Shown here piece after piece: positions 10,907 through 20,790 of a stretch of 64,000 nt of DNA. A program made the translations under genes and the position numbers. The stretch comes from Toxonevra muliebris (lineage: Eukaryota > Arthropoda > Insecta > Diptera > Pallopteridae), in NCBI GenBank assembly GCA_963691655.1, contig OY829329.1, forward strand, positions 14,894,708 through 14,958,707, read 5' to 3'. Position 1 is the stretch's first letter. Each line of letters starts with the position of its first letter. The notes beneath the pieces were generated by a model, which did not search any database, was not told the DNA's origin, and worked only from the letters and a program-made list of their open reading frames with translations.

Positions 10907-11052
10907 ATAGAGCACATAAGACTATACTGAGAAAGCCGACGTCAACGCCTCTTCCTCTGCCTCTGCCCATTTTAGCACGGTCCTCATACCTTAATACCAT
11001 ATGAAAAAAACCCGACGTCGGCTCTCGCTCAGTGTTGTCTCTTGTGCTCTAT
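10907..11052. mobile_element. Inverted-repeat MITE (GACGTCGGCTCTC family)
   Basis: The 146-bp segment starts ATAGAGCACA and ends TGTGCTCTAT. The arms continue inward as ...ACTGAG..AGCCGACGTC on the left and GACGTCGGCTCTCGCTCAGT on the right, giving imperfect arms of roughly 38 bp around an unrelated loop. The inner right-arm motif GACGTCGGCTCTC recurs at about 60999-61011, so it is a dispersed family. No clear target duplication is visible, so the superfamily is unknown. Confidence 0.65.
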
Positions 11053-11894
11053 GATTACACACAACCGCATGGATCCATTCGCTTGCGTAGATGAATTCGC
11101 CTCATATTTTCTCTTTTGTTTATATGCTAATAATAGCAATAACAATTCTTTGAGTTTTTACAACAAACACATGACTTGTACATCGCAAGCAGCAGTACAA
11201 ATTGATAAATTTTATGATTTTTTTTTTACGATCAAATATTCATAAAACTTATTAGGCAAATGAATGATGAATAAAAAGTTAAATATTTCGTTAATAAATA
11301 AACCAACTGGTGTATTTTTAATCCTTAAATAATAGCATAAAGTATCAATAAATACACTTAAAGTCTATAAAAAGGTTTATGAAAATTCGTTCTCCATTTC
11401 ACATATCTACCATACCAAATGATGTATTATTCTACGTCAAAAAACTAAGAAAGTCGGTATTGTTGTATTGCAGTTGAATTGAGGGTCACCCCAGGAATAA
11501 TCATCGCTGGAGTAGCTATCGAGCGCTTAAAATCGATCTATGGATTATTCATTATTGCCCTTGCATTTTGGAAATGTGTGAAAAAAATCCTCTCATTGTC
11601 ATAGAGTAATCGTTTTGACCTCTAAAATGAATAATAAAGAAGGGCACGATTATTTTTCCATTATAAGCAAGAAATCTACTCTCTTTCTCTCTTTGGAGAC
11701 TCCCTTGTTGTTAAATATAGCCTTTTTTTCCTTACCTCAATTCCTAATTTATATTTTTATTTTTTTGTAGTTATGTTATACACAAAATATATTTTGTTTA
11801 TTTTGTTTGCATTAGTACTAAAAGTTTCATTCATTATATTATTTTCACTAATTTTCCCAAGTTGAATAACAAACTTAAAATCTAAATGGACAAA
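11053..11894. other. AT-rich non-coding DNA, nothing recognised
   Basis: No repeat or gene recognised; only short open frames. Confidence 0.4.
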
Positions 11895-11975
11895 ACAAAT
11901 TCGTTCTCAATTCGACGAGCTGCCGAATTCAAGAGAAACTTACTGTTATTATCAGTTAGATTACTTATGCAAAAG
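11895..11975 (+). repeat. Fragment of the long form of the GGCGAATTC family
   Basis: Carries TTCTCAATTCGACGAGCTGC followed by AAACTTACTGTTATTATCAG, the upstream part of the long repeat seen at 14847, 15379, 18680, 23938 and 37388. It breaks off before the foldback part. Confidence 0.6.
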
Positions 11976-12135
11976 CTATCCATTTTGTTGTTATTTACTA
12001 TATAACTGTTTTTGTTGTTGTTGTTTCTCAATTCCGAAAAGAAAACAAATTTATTTTTTACGTATTGATTTATTGCTACTTTGGGGAATACTCATTATTT
12101 GTGTATGTATTAGTAGAGAGCAAGTAAATATGAAA

Positions 12136-12460
12136 CAGAAAGAGAGAGAGAGAGAGAGAGAGCGTGTAGTTTGAAAACAACAAATGTATTTCATTCGTAA
12201 AAACTGCGAGCACACAACAGCACTGCTATCAGTTGATGCTCTCTTTTTGGCTCTCTCACACACACTCAACATAACACACACATATACTTCGCCGCTCTAT
12301 TTGTTCCTCAGTCCCATTACAGCAGTAGACCTAGAGCCTGTACGACTACTTTTGACAAGAGATGTCTACCAACACATACACACTGATCCACTGAGCTCTT
12401 TTCTATGGAATGCAATACATACAGAATTAGAGAGAACTGTTTTGCCACAGTGAGAGATTC
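12136..12460. repeat. (GA)n run and diverged GA-rich repeat
   Basis: A (GA)n run lies at about 12139-12162. It is followed by GATGCTCTCTTTTTGGCTCT, CACACACTCAACATAACA and a CTGATCCACTGAGCTCTTTT segment similar to 15660-15700 and 27790-27830. It looks like a diverged copy of the GA-rich dispersed repeat with the associated short insert. Confidence 0.45.
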
Positions 12461-12514
12461 TTTTAGGAGTAGTTTATTCAACAGCCTCTGGTAACACTAT
12501 ACAACACGACAAAA

Positions 12515-13040
12515 ATTTTCTGAGTTCTTATATGGTTTTTCTGTAGTTGTTTTCGATACTGATCACGAATCTATAAACATTTTTTGTCGGGTCAGGTCGA
12601 ACTTTTGTGATATCGATGATGATAAGATTTTTTAGAAAAACTGATAAGGATATTTTTTTTTTTCTGGTATTTTGTGTTTTCTACACGTTTTGGGATTTTT
12701 CACGTTTTCAACAAAAAAAAAATTTTCAATATAAAAAATTTTTTTCGTCCGAATTTTTGAAAAAATTTATAAGGGGGAAAAAATGTTTTTTTCCAATTTT
12801 TGTGTATTTCTATATGTTTCATGAATTTTTATAAGGTTCTCAAAAAAAAAAAAAATATTTTTTTTTAACTTTATTATTTATAAAAATATAAATTTTTAAA
12901 AAAATTCTTAAAAGGTATACGTGGAAATTTTGTTTTTTTATTTAATTTTTGGTGTTTTCTACACGTTTTATAAATTTTCACAACGTTTTCTATCAAAAAC
13001 AAAATTTAAAAATATATTAAAAAAAATCTAACATTATTTC
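12515..13040. mobile_element. Foldback-like element C (truncated)
   Basis: The left end reads TTCTGAGTTCTTATATGG, GTTTTCGATACTGATCACGA, CGGGTCAGGTCGAACTTTTG and TGATATCGATGATG, and matches the ends of element A and the right end of element B. Inside are CTACACGTTTT(G/A) and ACGTTTTCAACAAAA units of the ~120-bp array. No right-hand inverted end is found before the CT microsatellite at 13073, so it seems truncated. Confidence 0.55.
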
Positions 13041-13072
13041 AGAGCTAACATTTTTTAAAAAAAATTTCCTGT

Positions 13073-13073
13073 C

Positions 13074-13097
<24 letters not shown>
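13073..13097. repeat. (CT)n microsatellite
   Basis: Uninterrupted CT run immediately after element C. Confidence 0.9.
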
Positions 13098-13104
<7 letters not shown>

Positions 13105-13359
13105 CCATAAAAACAAACTTAATTACACTCATACCTCAACATTTTGGTTTCTACAATATTTTTCATTTAATATAAATACTTAACGATTCAAGTTCTTGTT
13201 TTTTTTAGTACTTTTCATACTAACAACATTTAAAAATAATGTATGCAATACCCTCTCTCCCCTTAAGGTAACACATTTAGGCTAATAGTTTGGCAAGATT
13301 GCGAAAATGTTTTAGCTTTTTAGCATGGCTAAAAATCCTGTTTCTTCTTCTTCATACAA

Positions 13360-13480
13360 AAAACACTTCAGGTGTTGTTGATGTTTTGGCTAAAGCTGCT
13401 GCTGCTGTTGTTTTTGTTGTTGTTGTTGTTAATAAAGTTATATGTTGGTTGCTGTTGATGGCTGTTGTTGCTGCCATTCG
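13360..13480 (+). repeat. GTT/GCT triplet repeat
   Basis: Interrupted GTTGTT and GCTGCT triplets. The 75-codon frame across 13290-13517 reads as Val/Ala runs and is a by-product. Confidence 0.8.
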
Positions 13481-13780
13481 TGTGGTCATATTACATGAAG
13501 GTACTTCATTTAAATAATTTCTACTGCAAAGTGCTTAACATTTAAGTATTTTTATGCATGAGTGAAATTTTTAAGCTAACAAAATTTTATTTTATGTGTG
13601 AACTGAAGAGTAGTTTAAAAACTTTTTCTTTTTTTTTTTAAAGGTTAATAACTCTCAAAAAATATTGTTAATTCTTATGATGGCAATAGCAACTCAAAGA
13701 ATGAATATAACGCTGAATATACGAAAGTGTAAAAACTTTTTTCTTTTTTATTATTATCCATTGTCAGTGTTCACACATAG

Positions 13781-13852
13781 ACATACATACATACATTTAT
13801 ACATATTCATATATAATACTCAATGTAATGTGTTGTTGGTTGGTTGGTTGGT
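13781..13852 (+). repeat. ACAT and TTGG short tandem repeats
   Basis: An ACATAC-type stretch at about 13781-13805 and a (TTGG)n run at about 13834-13852. Confidence 0.8.
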
Positions 13853-14312
13853 CTTTCTATGTATGTGTAAAATTGTGAAATAGGCTCAGTTAAAATCCTA
13901 TTTTATGTGCAGCCAAAACTTCTAGCTACTGTAATAAAAAGGATTTCTGTAAGTCATTTTGGTGAAAGAGATAAAAAGTTAACTTTGCTCATTTTGTTTT
14001 TTGTTTTTTTGTTTCTTTTTGGGTGAATGTGAGTGATTTTGTTTTCGTTGTTGGTTTTTGTTTTTGTGGTTCACAGTTCAGTATAGCTTTTCTTTATGGT
14101 AAGTATATGCGTGTGTGTGTGCGTGTGTGCGAGCAAATAAAATGTAACTTAATTGTAATTTAATGCAATTAAGTTTGTTTATTAAATATGAGTTTTTTTT
14201 TATTCTATGCCCTTTAATAACCAAGCTGGCATTGTTGAGTTTTTTACGAAGTTTGGTTATAAATAAAAATAAAATCAAATTAAAACTAGAAAACTCTCTT
14301 CTAAAGTATATA
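13853..14312. other. AT-rich non-coding DNA
   Basis: Contains a TG run at about 14110-14128 and T-rich simple sequence near 14000-14070. Nothing else recognised. Confidence 0.4.
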
Positions 14313-14520
14313 CAACTGTCGAGTCTGCACTCTCTTTTAATTTTTTTATATGAAGTTTTTCGATCTCTTGAATTGGGAGCATAAAAACTTCATATGAAAA
14401 AAACGAAAGGAGAGAGCAGCTTTCGGTCGATGAATTCGCCGCAATTGTTTTGATCTCCAAAAGAAATAATAACGGAGAACATGATTGTTCTTTATTGAGG
14501 CGGCTATGAACTACTCACTA
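14313..14520 (+). mobile_element. GGCGAATTC foldback family, copy with near-perfect stem
   Basis: The left arm CTCTCTTTTAATTTTTTTAT-ATGAAGTTTTTCGATCTC is mirrored by the right arm ATAAAAACTTCATATGAAAA-AAACGAAAGGAGAGAG, ending at GATGAATTCGCCGC (about 14438). A downstream segment shared with 15140-15195 follows: CAATTGTTTTGAT(C/T)TCCAAA and GAGAACATGATT. So the mobile or amplified unit probably extends past the stem. No transposase. The class is unknown; foldback MITE is the best description. Confidence 0.65.
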
Positions 14521-14621
14521 CAGCTCTCCCCCTCCCTCTCTCTCTCTCTATGTTATTCTTACAGTTAATCTCTCTTTTGTAATTTTCTTCTCTTGTTTTT
14601 TTTTTTAATTTATAATACCGT

Positions 14622-14712
14622 GAGCTGAAGGCCCTGGTAGCCAGTGCTCCTCCAAATTCAGTAATCTAATGATTTATCATTATTTTTCTTTAAATAAATA
14701 AATAAAATTGTA
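14622..14712 (+). repeat. Possible LINE 3' tail
   Basis: The short GC-richer stretch GTGAGCTGAAGGCCCTGGTA plus AGCCAGTGCTCCTCCAA is followed, after AT-rich sequence, by a TAAA-type short tandem run at about 14691-14708. A short stop-ended coding-like tail followed by a simple repeat is typical of fly LINE 3' ends. No protein domain remains, so this is tentative. Confidence 0.2.
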
Positions 14713-14846
14713 ATACCGTATTTTTATTTATTATACTAAATATTTTTATTATTTCGGTTTATAAAATATTAATTTTTGTTAAATTTTAAACTGATTTACA
14801 TTCAAACATGAACAAAAAAAATTAAAAAATTAATGAATATAATGAA

Positions 14847-15195
14847 ACAAATTTTCAATTTGATGAGCTGGTGAAAGTAAAAGATTTTTACTATTATGAT
14901 TAGTTTAGTTTTGTTGTAAGAATTAACACAACTATGTTTACTGCTTCTATTGTTTTTCTCTCAGATCCAAAAATAAATCTTCTCTGTTGCTGATATCCAA
15001 ATTATTAAGGTGAATTCGCCGCGCTCTCTTTTCGATTTTTTTATATGAAGTCCTCTCTCTCTTTTAATTTAAGAGAACGGAAAATTTCATACAAAAAAAA
15101 AAAAAAAAGAGCGCTGTATTCGGATGGTGAATTCGCCTCAATTGTTTTGATTTCCAAAGAAAATGATAGAAGAGAACATGATTACTCGTTACGAA
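14847..15195 (+). mobile_element. GGCGAATTC foldback family, long copy
   Basis: The upstream module (CAATTTGATGAGCTGGTGAA, TTTTGTTGTAAGAATTAACA, TTTTTCTCTCAGATCC) leads into the foldback from AAGGTGAATTCGCC (15008-15021) to GGTGAATTCGCCT (about 15126-15138). The arms are CTCTCTTTTCGATTTTTTTA and a complementary A-rich arm. The downstream module CAATTGTTTTGATTTCCAAA is shared with 14440. It is repeated again immediately downstream (15379-15640). Confidence 0.65.
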
Positions 15196-15204
15196 GTCGG
15201 TTAT

Positions 15205-15375
15205 GATTTAGATACTAGACCTCTCTCTATCTCTCTCTTTATTAAAACTTAATTACAATAGAGCATCATGGCAGTAAAGCAGCGTCAGTTTGTTGCGCTG
15301 CTCTCGCTAGCTCAATTTCTAAATTAACTGGCAGTGAACAACCGATTTTGTTTTGCTGCCACTGCCATTGCCATG
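15205..15375. other. Spacer between two family copies
   Basis: CT-rich start (about 15221-15240), then unique sequence with GC slightly above the local average. Nothing recognised. Confidence 0.35.
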
Positions 15376-15640
15376 ACACAAATTCTCAATTCGAGGAGTT
15401 GCCGACTGTAAATTATATTGTAGTTGTATTGTTGTTGTAAGAGCTGGTACAACTATTGTTGGTATTGTTTTTCTCAGATTCGAAGAGGAACCATCTTTGT
15501 TGCTGTCATCCAAATTCTTAAGGCAAATTCACCATCGTTTTTTTTTTATATGAAGTTTTTCGCTCTTTTAAATTGAGTGCATAAAAACTGAATATAAAAA
15601 AGACAAAGAGAGAATGCGGCGAATTTGCCTTTAGAGCAAC
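15376..15640 (+). mobile_element. GGCGAATTC foldback family, second long copy
   Basis: Starts ACAAATTCTCAATTCGAGGA, then GTAGTTGTATTGTTGTTGTA, TTTTTCTCAGATTCGAAGAG and AAATTCTTAAGGCAAATTCA. The stem is TATGAAGTTTTTCGCTCTTT-TAAATTGAG against a diverged A-rich arm, closing with AATGCGGCGAATTTGCC (about 15614-15630). Same modular order as 14847-15195, so this is a tandem or nearby duplication of the whole unit. Confidence 0.65.
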
Positions 15641-15715
15641 GGTGGCTACCTATACATATACAATGATCGATTGAGCACTCTTTCTATGGAAATGACCTCT
15701 GTACGTGTGAAATTT
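15641..15715 (+). repeat. Short dispersed repeat (TTGAGCACT..TCTATGGAAATGA)
   Basis: About 70 bases sharing GATTGAGCACTCTTTCTATG, GAAATGACCTCTGTA and a CAACGGTGGCTACC-type start with 27769-27842 (ATTGAGCACTTTTTCTATGG). A weaker match is at 12390-12425. Origin unknown. Confidence 0.65.
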
Positions 15716-15871
15716 CTTACGCGCTTTAGAGTAATCTAAAATCCTGCAACTGAGTGGGCTAGAGATAGAGTACTGATACCGTAAAGAGAAAGAGGGGAGG
15801 GAGGAACATAAGGAAGTAAAATTAAAGAGCAAAAACCTGTGATCGCGTTTACACAAAAACTCGTTGTGTTC

Positions 15872-15990
15872 TGCTTGGTTTTCACTATGTCATATTTGCC
15901 ATCAAAGAGAGAAAAAGAGAGAATTTTCCATATGAAATTTGCCAACATGCTGGCAAATTTGATTGAATTTGACATAGTGAAAACCAGGCA
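15872..15990. mobile_element. MITE with 21-bp terminal inverted repeats
   Basis: Left end TGCTTGGTTTTCACTATGTC (+A) and right end TGACATAGTGAAAACCAGGC (+A) are inverted copies with one mismatch. Between them are ATGAAATTTGCCAACATGCT and AAAGAGAGAAAAAGAGAG. A related copy in the opposite orientation is at 31238-31347 and a bare end (AAAACCAGGCATTA) lies at 30277-30290. All three ends are followed by TTA. The superfamily is not determined because no clean target duplication is visible. Confidence 0.75.
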
Positions 15991-15994
15991 TTAA

Positions 15995-16125
15995 TGAATT
16001 GAACGAATAAAATGTAGTTGTTTCTCTGTAACTGTGTGCTCTCTCTCTCTCTCTTTTAAATTTACTTGCTCTACATGTATGTATATGTACATATTTTTTT
16101 TGTATACAAATACACATGTACGATC
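15995..16125 (-). repeat. Dispersed GA-rich repeat, minus-strand copy
   Basis: Read on the minus strand it has a GTACATATACATACATGTAG-type start, a long GA run, then GCACACAGTTACAGAGAAAC, the family core. Compare 39475-39640, also on the minus strand. Confidence 0.5.
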
Positions 16126-16876
16126 ACATATACACGACAATACTCTCTCTGCTCATTTTTTCAATTTTTCTTCTCTCCCAATATTTTTCTGACTGCAGAG
16201 TCAAACGTGGGCATTTGTATGAATGCATTAACATTAAGAAACTTACTCCTAAAAGTATGCAATATATGATTTTCATATACTATTTCAATGTTCATCTTGA
16301 TATTAAAACAAAATAGCTTTGAAATGTTAATTTTGCTATGTAAAAATCATTTGTCTTGAAAATTTGACAATTAAAATTCGTCCAGAAAAACAAAAATACA
16401 AAAAAAAAAAAAACCTAAAAATCAGGAAATCAAAGTTTCATTAAAAAATGCTACAAAATATTGTCAATACTTGACAATAACAACAAAAACAGAAGAACAT
16501 AAAAGAAAAAACAAAAAAAAAAAAAAACAAATGACAAAACAAATTGACAGACAAGTGCTGACTACTGCCAGCACATTGGTAGTGTTCAATAACACACACA
16601 CACACACAAAATTTTATATGCACATATATATATATGCGTATGAATGTATATGTGTATTGTATACTATAATATTTTACAGATATTTTCAATGATTTCCGGG
16701 AAAACATTTTAGCTTTCTTTTGATGTTTTGTGTGTGATGTGCACATTGAGAAAATTTCATTCTATTGAGCTTCAAAATGACAATCGGCAGTGGTAATATA
16801 CGAAATACTCAATGTTCATTTGGTTCAAATACAAAGAAAAAAAAAAAAAGAAAAATAAAAATGAAACAAATTTTAC

Positions 16877-16879
<3 letters not shown>
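16126..16879. other. AT-rich non-coding DNA
   Basis: Includes an ACAC run at about 16591-16607 and A-rich simple sequence. A frame at 16765-17109 is broken up by Lys and Phe homopolymers. No gene recognised. Confidence 0.4.
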
Positions 16880-16913
<34 letters not shown>

Positions 16914-17003
16914 AACAGGAAATGTTGCTTTGTATATAAAAGTATTTTACACAATCAATTTATATACAAAAAAAAAATGTATATATATATATATATATAA
17001 TAT
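16880..17003. repeat. Poly-T run and (TA)n microsatellite
   Basis: About 32 consecutive T at 16880-16911 and an AT alternation at about 16979-16999. Confidence 0.9.
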
Positions 17004-17007
17004 AGAA

Positions 17008-17064
17008 AAAAATGAAGAAATTATAATGAACATGCCTAAGGTTCATTATAATTTCTTCATTTTT
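17008..17064. repeat. Perfect 24-bp hairpin with 9-nt loop
   Basis: Arm 17008-17031 (AAAAATGAAGAAATTATAAT plus GAAC) is the exact reverse complement of 17041-17064 (GTTCATTATAATTTCTTCAT plus TTTT), with loop ATGCCTAAG. It directly follows the TA microsatellite. It could be a hairpin mutation product or a small foldback; only one copy is seen here. Confidence 0.85.
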
Positions 17065-17745
17065 GAAAAATATGCAAAATATTGGAAATTCAAATTTAAA
17101 TCTTCTTAAAAGAAGCTAAAGCGGTATGAGAATGTTGACTTCCGAAATATATCATCAGAAGATAAGAGAACTTTATACTTCAAAGTTGAATAGGAATTAT
17201 TGTAAAATTATTTAATTTTTTTATTATAAATTTTGCTAACAATTTTTCTTTACAAATTTTTTAAATACAATTAAATTTTTTCTATTTTTTTCCTTTCATG
17301 CTAAAGTAATTTTAATGTTTTTTTTTTTGGTAATATAACGAAAACTTAATTGAGATTTTTATTAAAACTAATTACTTCATCTTAAAAAAAAAAAATTAAA
17401 ATTCCTTACGTGCCTCCCACGTTCATCAAGCGTTGCTAGTCACTCACTCGCCTTAAAATATGAAACTTAAATTTCATTGTACACACGCACACATACTAGC
17501 TAACTATATTTATAGTAATAGTATATATTTCCAGTCAAACTGTTAAGAAAAATGTCTTTTATGCGATTTAATCAGTAAATCTTTTAATTAAAATTTACTG
17601 CTTTATTTTCATTGTTTGTTTTGTATACATAAAATACAACAAGGAAACTGAAATTGATTGAGAAATAATCCATTCTTGCTTCGTCTTCGTAGAAACAATT
17701 GCAATAATACAATATAATGTTGCATTGTGTATACTCATACAATAT
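17065..17745. other. AT-rich non-coding DNA, nothing recognised
   Basis: No repeat or gene recognised. A 78-codon minus-strand frame overlaps the right half and the mariner remnant. Confidence 0.35.
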
Positions 17746-17920
17746 ACAAGGGTCATGCTGAAAGTTTGCAGTAAAAGTAATGAAAAAATAAAACAAAAGT
17801 TTTAAAGTCTTAAGGTTCATAAATTTTGATGAAATTTTTGAGGAAATCTGGAGAACAAAATCATTTACCTCACAGAAAAACGAAAGGTGCCCAGTCAGGC
17901 CTATATGGAGTATGAGGATC
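17746..17920 (-). pseudogene. Mariner-type transposase remnant and terminal region
   Basis: On the minus strand at about 17875-17920 one frame reads DPHTPYRPDWAPFVFL and then a stop. This resembles the conserved mariner motif around the last catalytic aspartate (family form: HxPYSPDLAPxDYxLF). The plus-strand sequence ACAAGGGTCATGCTGAAAGT at about 17747 would be the element's 3' terminal region. The intervening sequence has stops and cannot encode the C-terminal part. No intact D,D34D catalytic domain or matching 5' end is found. It is a badly decayed fragment, identified by one short motif. Confidence 0.35.
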
Positions 17921-18639
17921 TTATTTTAACTCTGCTCGGGAGTAAAAATTCCCAACCCAGCGGGATTTTCTTGCCACTGAAAAACAAATAAAAGTCGCAA
18001 AAAGAAGGGGTGGTTCTTAAAGTCTTTCAGTAGCATTGGGAGACCAAAGAAATTCACATGGTGCGCCCAAATCATTAGGCACTACATGGCGTATGATTAA
18101 TTTTTATTAGAATATTTGATGCGTTGACAATATTAGTCAACTTCTACACCTAAAATTCGATATTCTAAAATATAATACAAAATTTGAAAAGATAATAATG
18201 CACAAGTTCGGGAAAAATTATAATCAGAAATATTTCTAAAGAATAAAATATGAAAATTATTAAACAAAATTGTAGTATTCTTCCAGTTCTTACGGTAACA
18301 AATAGAAATCATTTCAGAAATTCCTCAGCGGTAGGAATGGTCTATCCATGAAATTGAATTTGAAATTATTTTCACAAGTAAAACTCCTCCAAAAGGAGTA
18401 ATAAATGAAGACAGGGCGGATCTTCCGTTACGTGTCACGATTTGCTCTCAATTTTTCTCCCTCTCTCTCTCTATCTCTTTTTCTTGTTCTTACATTTAAT
18501 ACTTTTCTTATAATTGAATTGTATTCTAACTGATGATACTGTACTTTAATTAAACAAAAATTGAATTTTTGTTAAAAATTTGCAAAGTTTAAATTTCATA
18601 CATAACTACAATAATTTATCATGTGGTTTACGTGAGTAC
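17921..18639. other. Non-coding DNA, mostly unique
   Basis: Contains AACCCAGCGG at 17954-17963 next to a small palindrome, and a CT run at about 18461-18475. Could include further mariner debris but I cannot show it. Confidence 0.35.
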
Positions 18640-19392
18640 GAAAAACAAAAAGTAAATGAGTTCAACGAAGAAAATATTTTTTAACTTGATGAGAGAACGA
18701 TTTAAAGAGAAATTAACTGTTATTTGTAGTAGTTTTGTTGTTGCATGGTTTAACTCAACAACTAAGGCGAATTCAACCACCAAGTGCTGCAATCTCTTTT
18801 CGTTTTTCAAAGCTTTTATGCTCTTAATTTAACAGACCGAAAAAAAACAGAAGAGAGTGCAGCATTCAATCGACGAATTCGCCTTTATTGTTATTGCTTT
18901 TTCTCAGATCAGAGAAGAAATCTCTATTGTTACTGCTTTTTGGAGTATTAAAGGTGGTTTTGTTGTTGCATGGGTTAACGCGACCATTAAAGCGAATTCA
19001 ACGACTGAGTGCTGCACTCTCTTTTCGAAATTTGATAACGGAATTTCATTTACTCTCAATACAATTATAATAAAGCTCTCTCTGTAGAAGTGTGAGAGTG
19101 TGTATGTATGTGTGTGTATCGAGAGTCGGCTAACAACTGCAAAGGTGAGACAGAGCAGATCAAGAGCGAAGATGGAGAGAAAATGTAGATATAAAAGAAG
19201 TGTTGAGTGAACTCTCTTCGCCGCATAGGATCGTTCTTCTTATTTTGCTTGTAAGTCGTTTTAGTTGAGTACTATTGCGTTCTCTACAGAATGCTAGTAT
19301 ACATAATTTTATTAATTCGTTAAAATAATAAAGCAACCCAGCGGAAAAAGTTAATCAATAGTAATCGAAACAATAATGTAATGATTATTTTT
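18640..19392 (+). mobile_element. ~750-bp dispersed repeat, copy 1 (long GGCGAATTC family member)
   Basis: Nearly identical over its whole length to 23899-24643, while the flanks are unrelated. It starts AAAACAAAAAGTAAATGAG and ends AATAATGTAATGATTATTTT. It contains a foldback (about 18765-18890: AAGGCGAATTCAACCACC to CGACGAATTCGCCTT) with arms related to the other family copies. The module TTTTTCTCAGATCAGAGAAG follows, then a second left arm (GCGAATTCAACGACTGAGTG, about 18991-19010), a GTGTGTATGTATGTGTGTGT stretch, and AACCCAGCGG at 19335-19344. No coding sequence. The two-copy state with sharp ends suggests transposition or segmental copying. Confidence 0.8.
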
Positions 19393-19486
19393 TTAAACGG
19401 AGATATCGTGGGGAAAAGTAATTAAAGTGTTATCAATAATTTTTTTTACATTATTTGTTAGTGAATAGATTTTTTATTTGACTACT

Positions 19487-19562
19487 CGTCGCCTGAGAAT
19501 TGATTTGGCGTATATGTATAAGCATTCGTATGCCTATACGCCAAATCAATTATCAGGCGACG
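19487..19562. mobile_element. 76-bp palindromic element, copy 1
   Basis: Left arm CGTCGCCTGAGAATTGATTT-GGCGTAT and right arm ATACGCCAAATCAATTATCA-GGCGACG are inverted copies with a single mismatch over 27 bp, separated by 22 bp. It is flanked on both sides by TACT (19483-19486 and 19563-19566), a possible 4-bp target duplication. Two further copies lie at 26278-26352 and 36839-36914. It has no coding capacity. Confidence 0.8.
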
Positions 19563-20267
19563 TACTGTCGTATTGCATTTTGCAGCGGAGAATGATATTA
19601 TCAATATAAGAGAGCACAGATATATTTTACTTTGAAACGGAACTATCGATGTAGTATTTGTCAGAAATTTGAATGCATTGCTTTCACAAACAACCAATTT
19701 ATATTTAAGTTAATGATTGTCTTATTTTTTAAATTAGAATCTATAGATATTAGAGTAATAAATGATAATTGTGTTTGATTCACGCAAGTGGATTGCCTCA
19801 CAGTCATTTCTAGGTGTTATACCTTATGCAGTTCTTTTTTTTGCACGATCAATTCGATATTTTTGTATTAAACAAAAAACTTTACCCTTGACCCTTTTCC
19901 TTAATCGCAGGGTATACAATTCCTTAGACAAAGTTAAGAATATTGAATAAAGTTTTACAATTCGAAGAAGCAGAGTAACTAATTTAGTTATTTTTCGCTG
20001 AAATTTGATTGAGTTTTCAATAATGTTTAAGTATAATTGATATTGGTTTTGAAAAATGATTAATTAATAAGAGTTTGAATTAAAGCGAACATAAATTTTA
20101 TAACTACATCATACAAAAATCGATATCTCAAAAAAATGGGCAATGTATAGTAGTAGAAATTGTTAGAAGAAATTGTAAATTTAAACAAAAATAACAAAAA
20201 AATATTGAAAGTAATTAAAACAACACAGTTTGGGAAATATCTGAAATGCATTTCTAAAATAAATCAT
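19563..20267. other. AT-rich non-coding DNA, nothing recognised
   Basis: No repeat or gene recognised. Confidence 0.4.
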
Positions 20268-20336
20268 TTTTGATAGTTTTTTAGTAGACTATGAAAATGA
20301 AATCTAGAGGTTAATTTTCAAAGTCATGACCTGAAG
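20268..20336 (+). repeat. Dispersed repeat, copy 2
   Basis: Matches 8066-8134 almost throughout (TGATAGTTTTTTAGTAGACT, GAGGTTAATTTTCAAAGTCA). Confidence 0.7.
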
Positions 20337-20436
20337 TAATATATAAACAGGTTAATGAACAATTTTTGTTGTGTTTTGAAACTGTTAAAAAAAAAAAAAA
20401 TTCAAGAGATAGAGCTTTTGGTTTTAGTATGAGACA

Positions 20437-20530
20437 AAATTAAAGGCGAATTCAATGGTCGAATCTTTCCCTCTCTTCTTTTTTTTATATGAAGTTTTTC
20501 GCTTTTGTTTTTGAATTAGGATTTCGCCGA
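20437..20530 (+). mobile_element. GGCGAATTC foldback family, partial copy
   Basis: AAAGGCGAATTCAATGGTCG, then TTTTTTTATATGAAGTTTTT and CGCTTTTG, then an abrupt change. Closes with GATTTCGCCGACTG. The right arm is mostly missing. Confidence 0.6.
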
Positions 20531-20571
20531 CTGTACAGTTAGAAAAGTGCTCTCTGAGAGGCAAACAAAGC

Positions 20572-20790
20572 GTCGTCGTGTATATATGTTAATGATCTCA
20601 CACATAGATGCGTGAACAAAACAAGAAATCTATATACATGCGGAGAGCGACCAGTTAAAAACAAACAACAACAATTCCAATATGATTGTAATACAAAGCG
20701 AGAGAGCTAGCGCTTCTTTCGATGTTCTCTTCATCGCTTTCTCGAACAAATCACACTTACTCCCTCACACTAACACCTAATAGCTTAATT
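20572..20790 (+). repeat. Dispersed GA-rich repeat, copy
   Basis: GTGTATATATGTTAATGATC, ACATGCGGAGAGCGACCAGT, TAAAAACAAACAACAACAAT, a CGCTTTCTCGAACAAATCAC segment and CTTACTCCCTCACACTAACA follow the family order. Less GA-rich in the middle than other copies. Confidence 0.5.
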
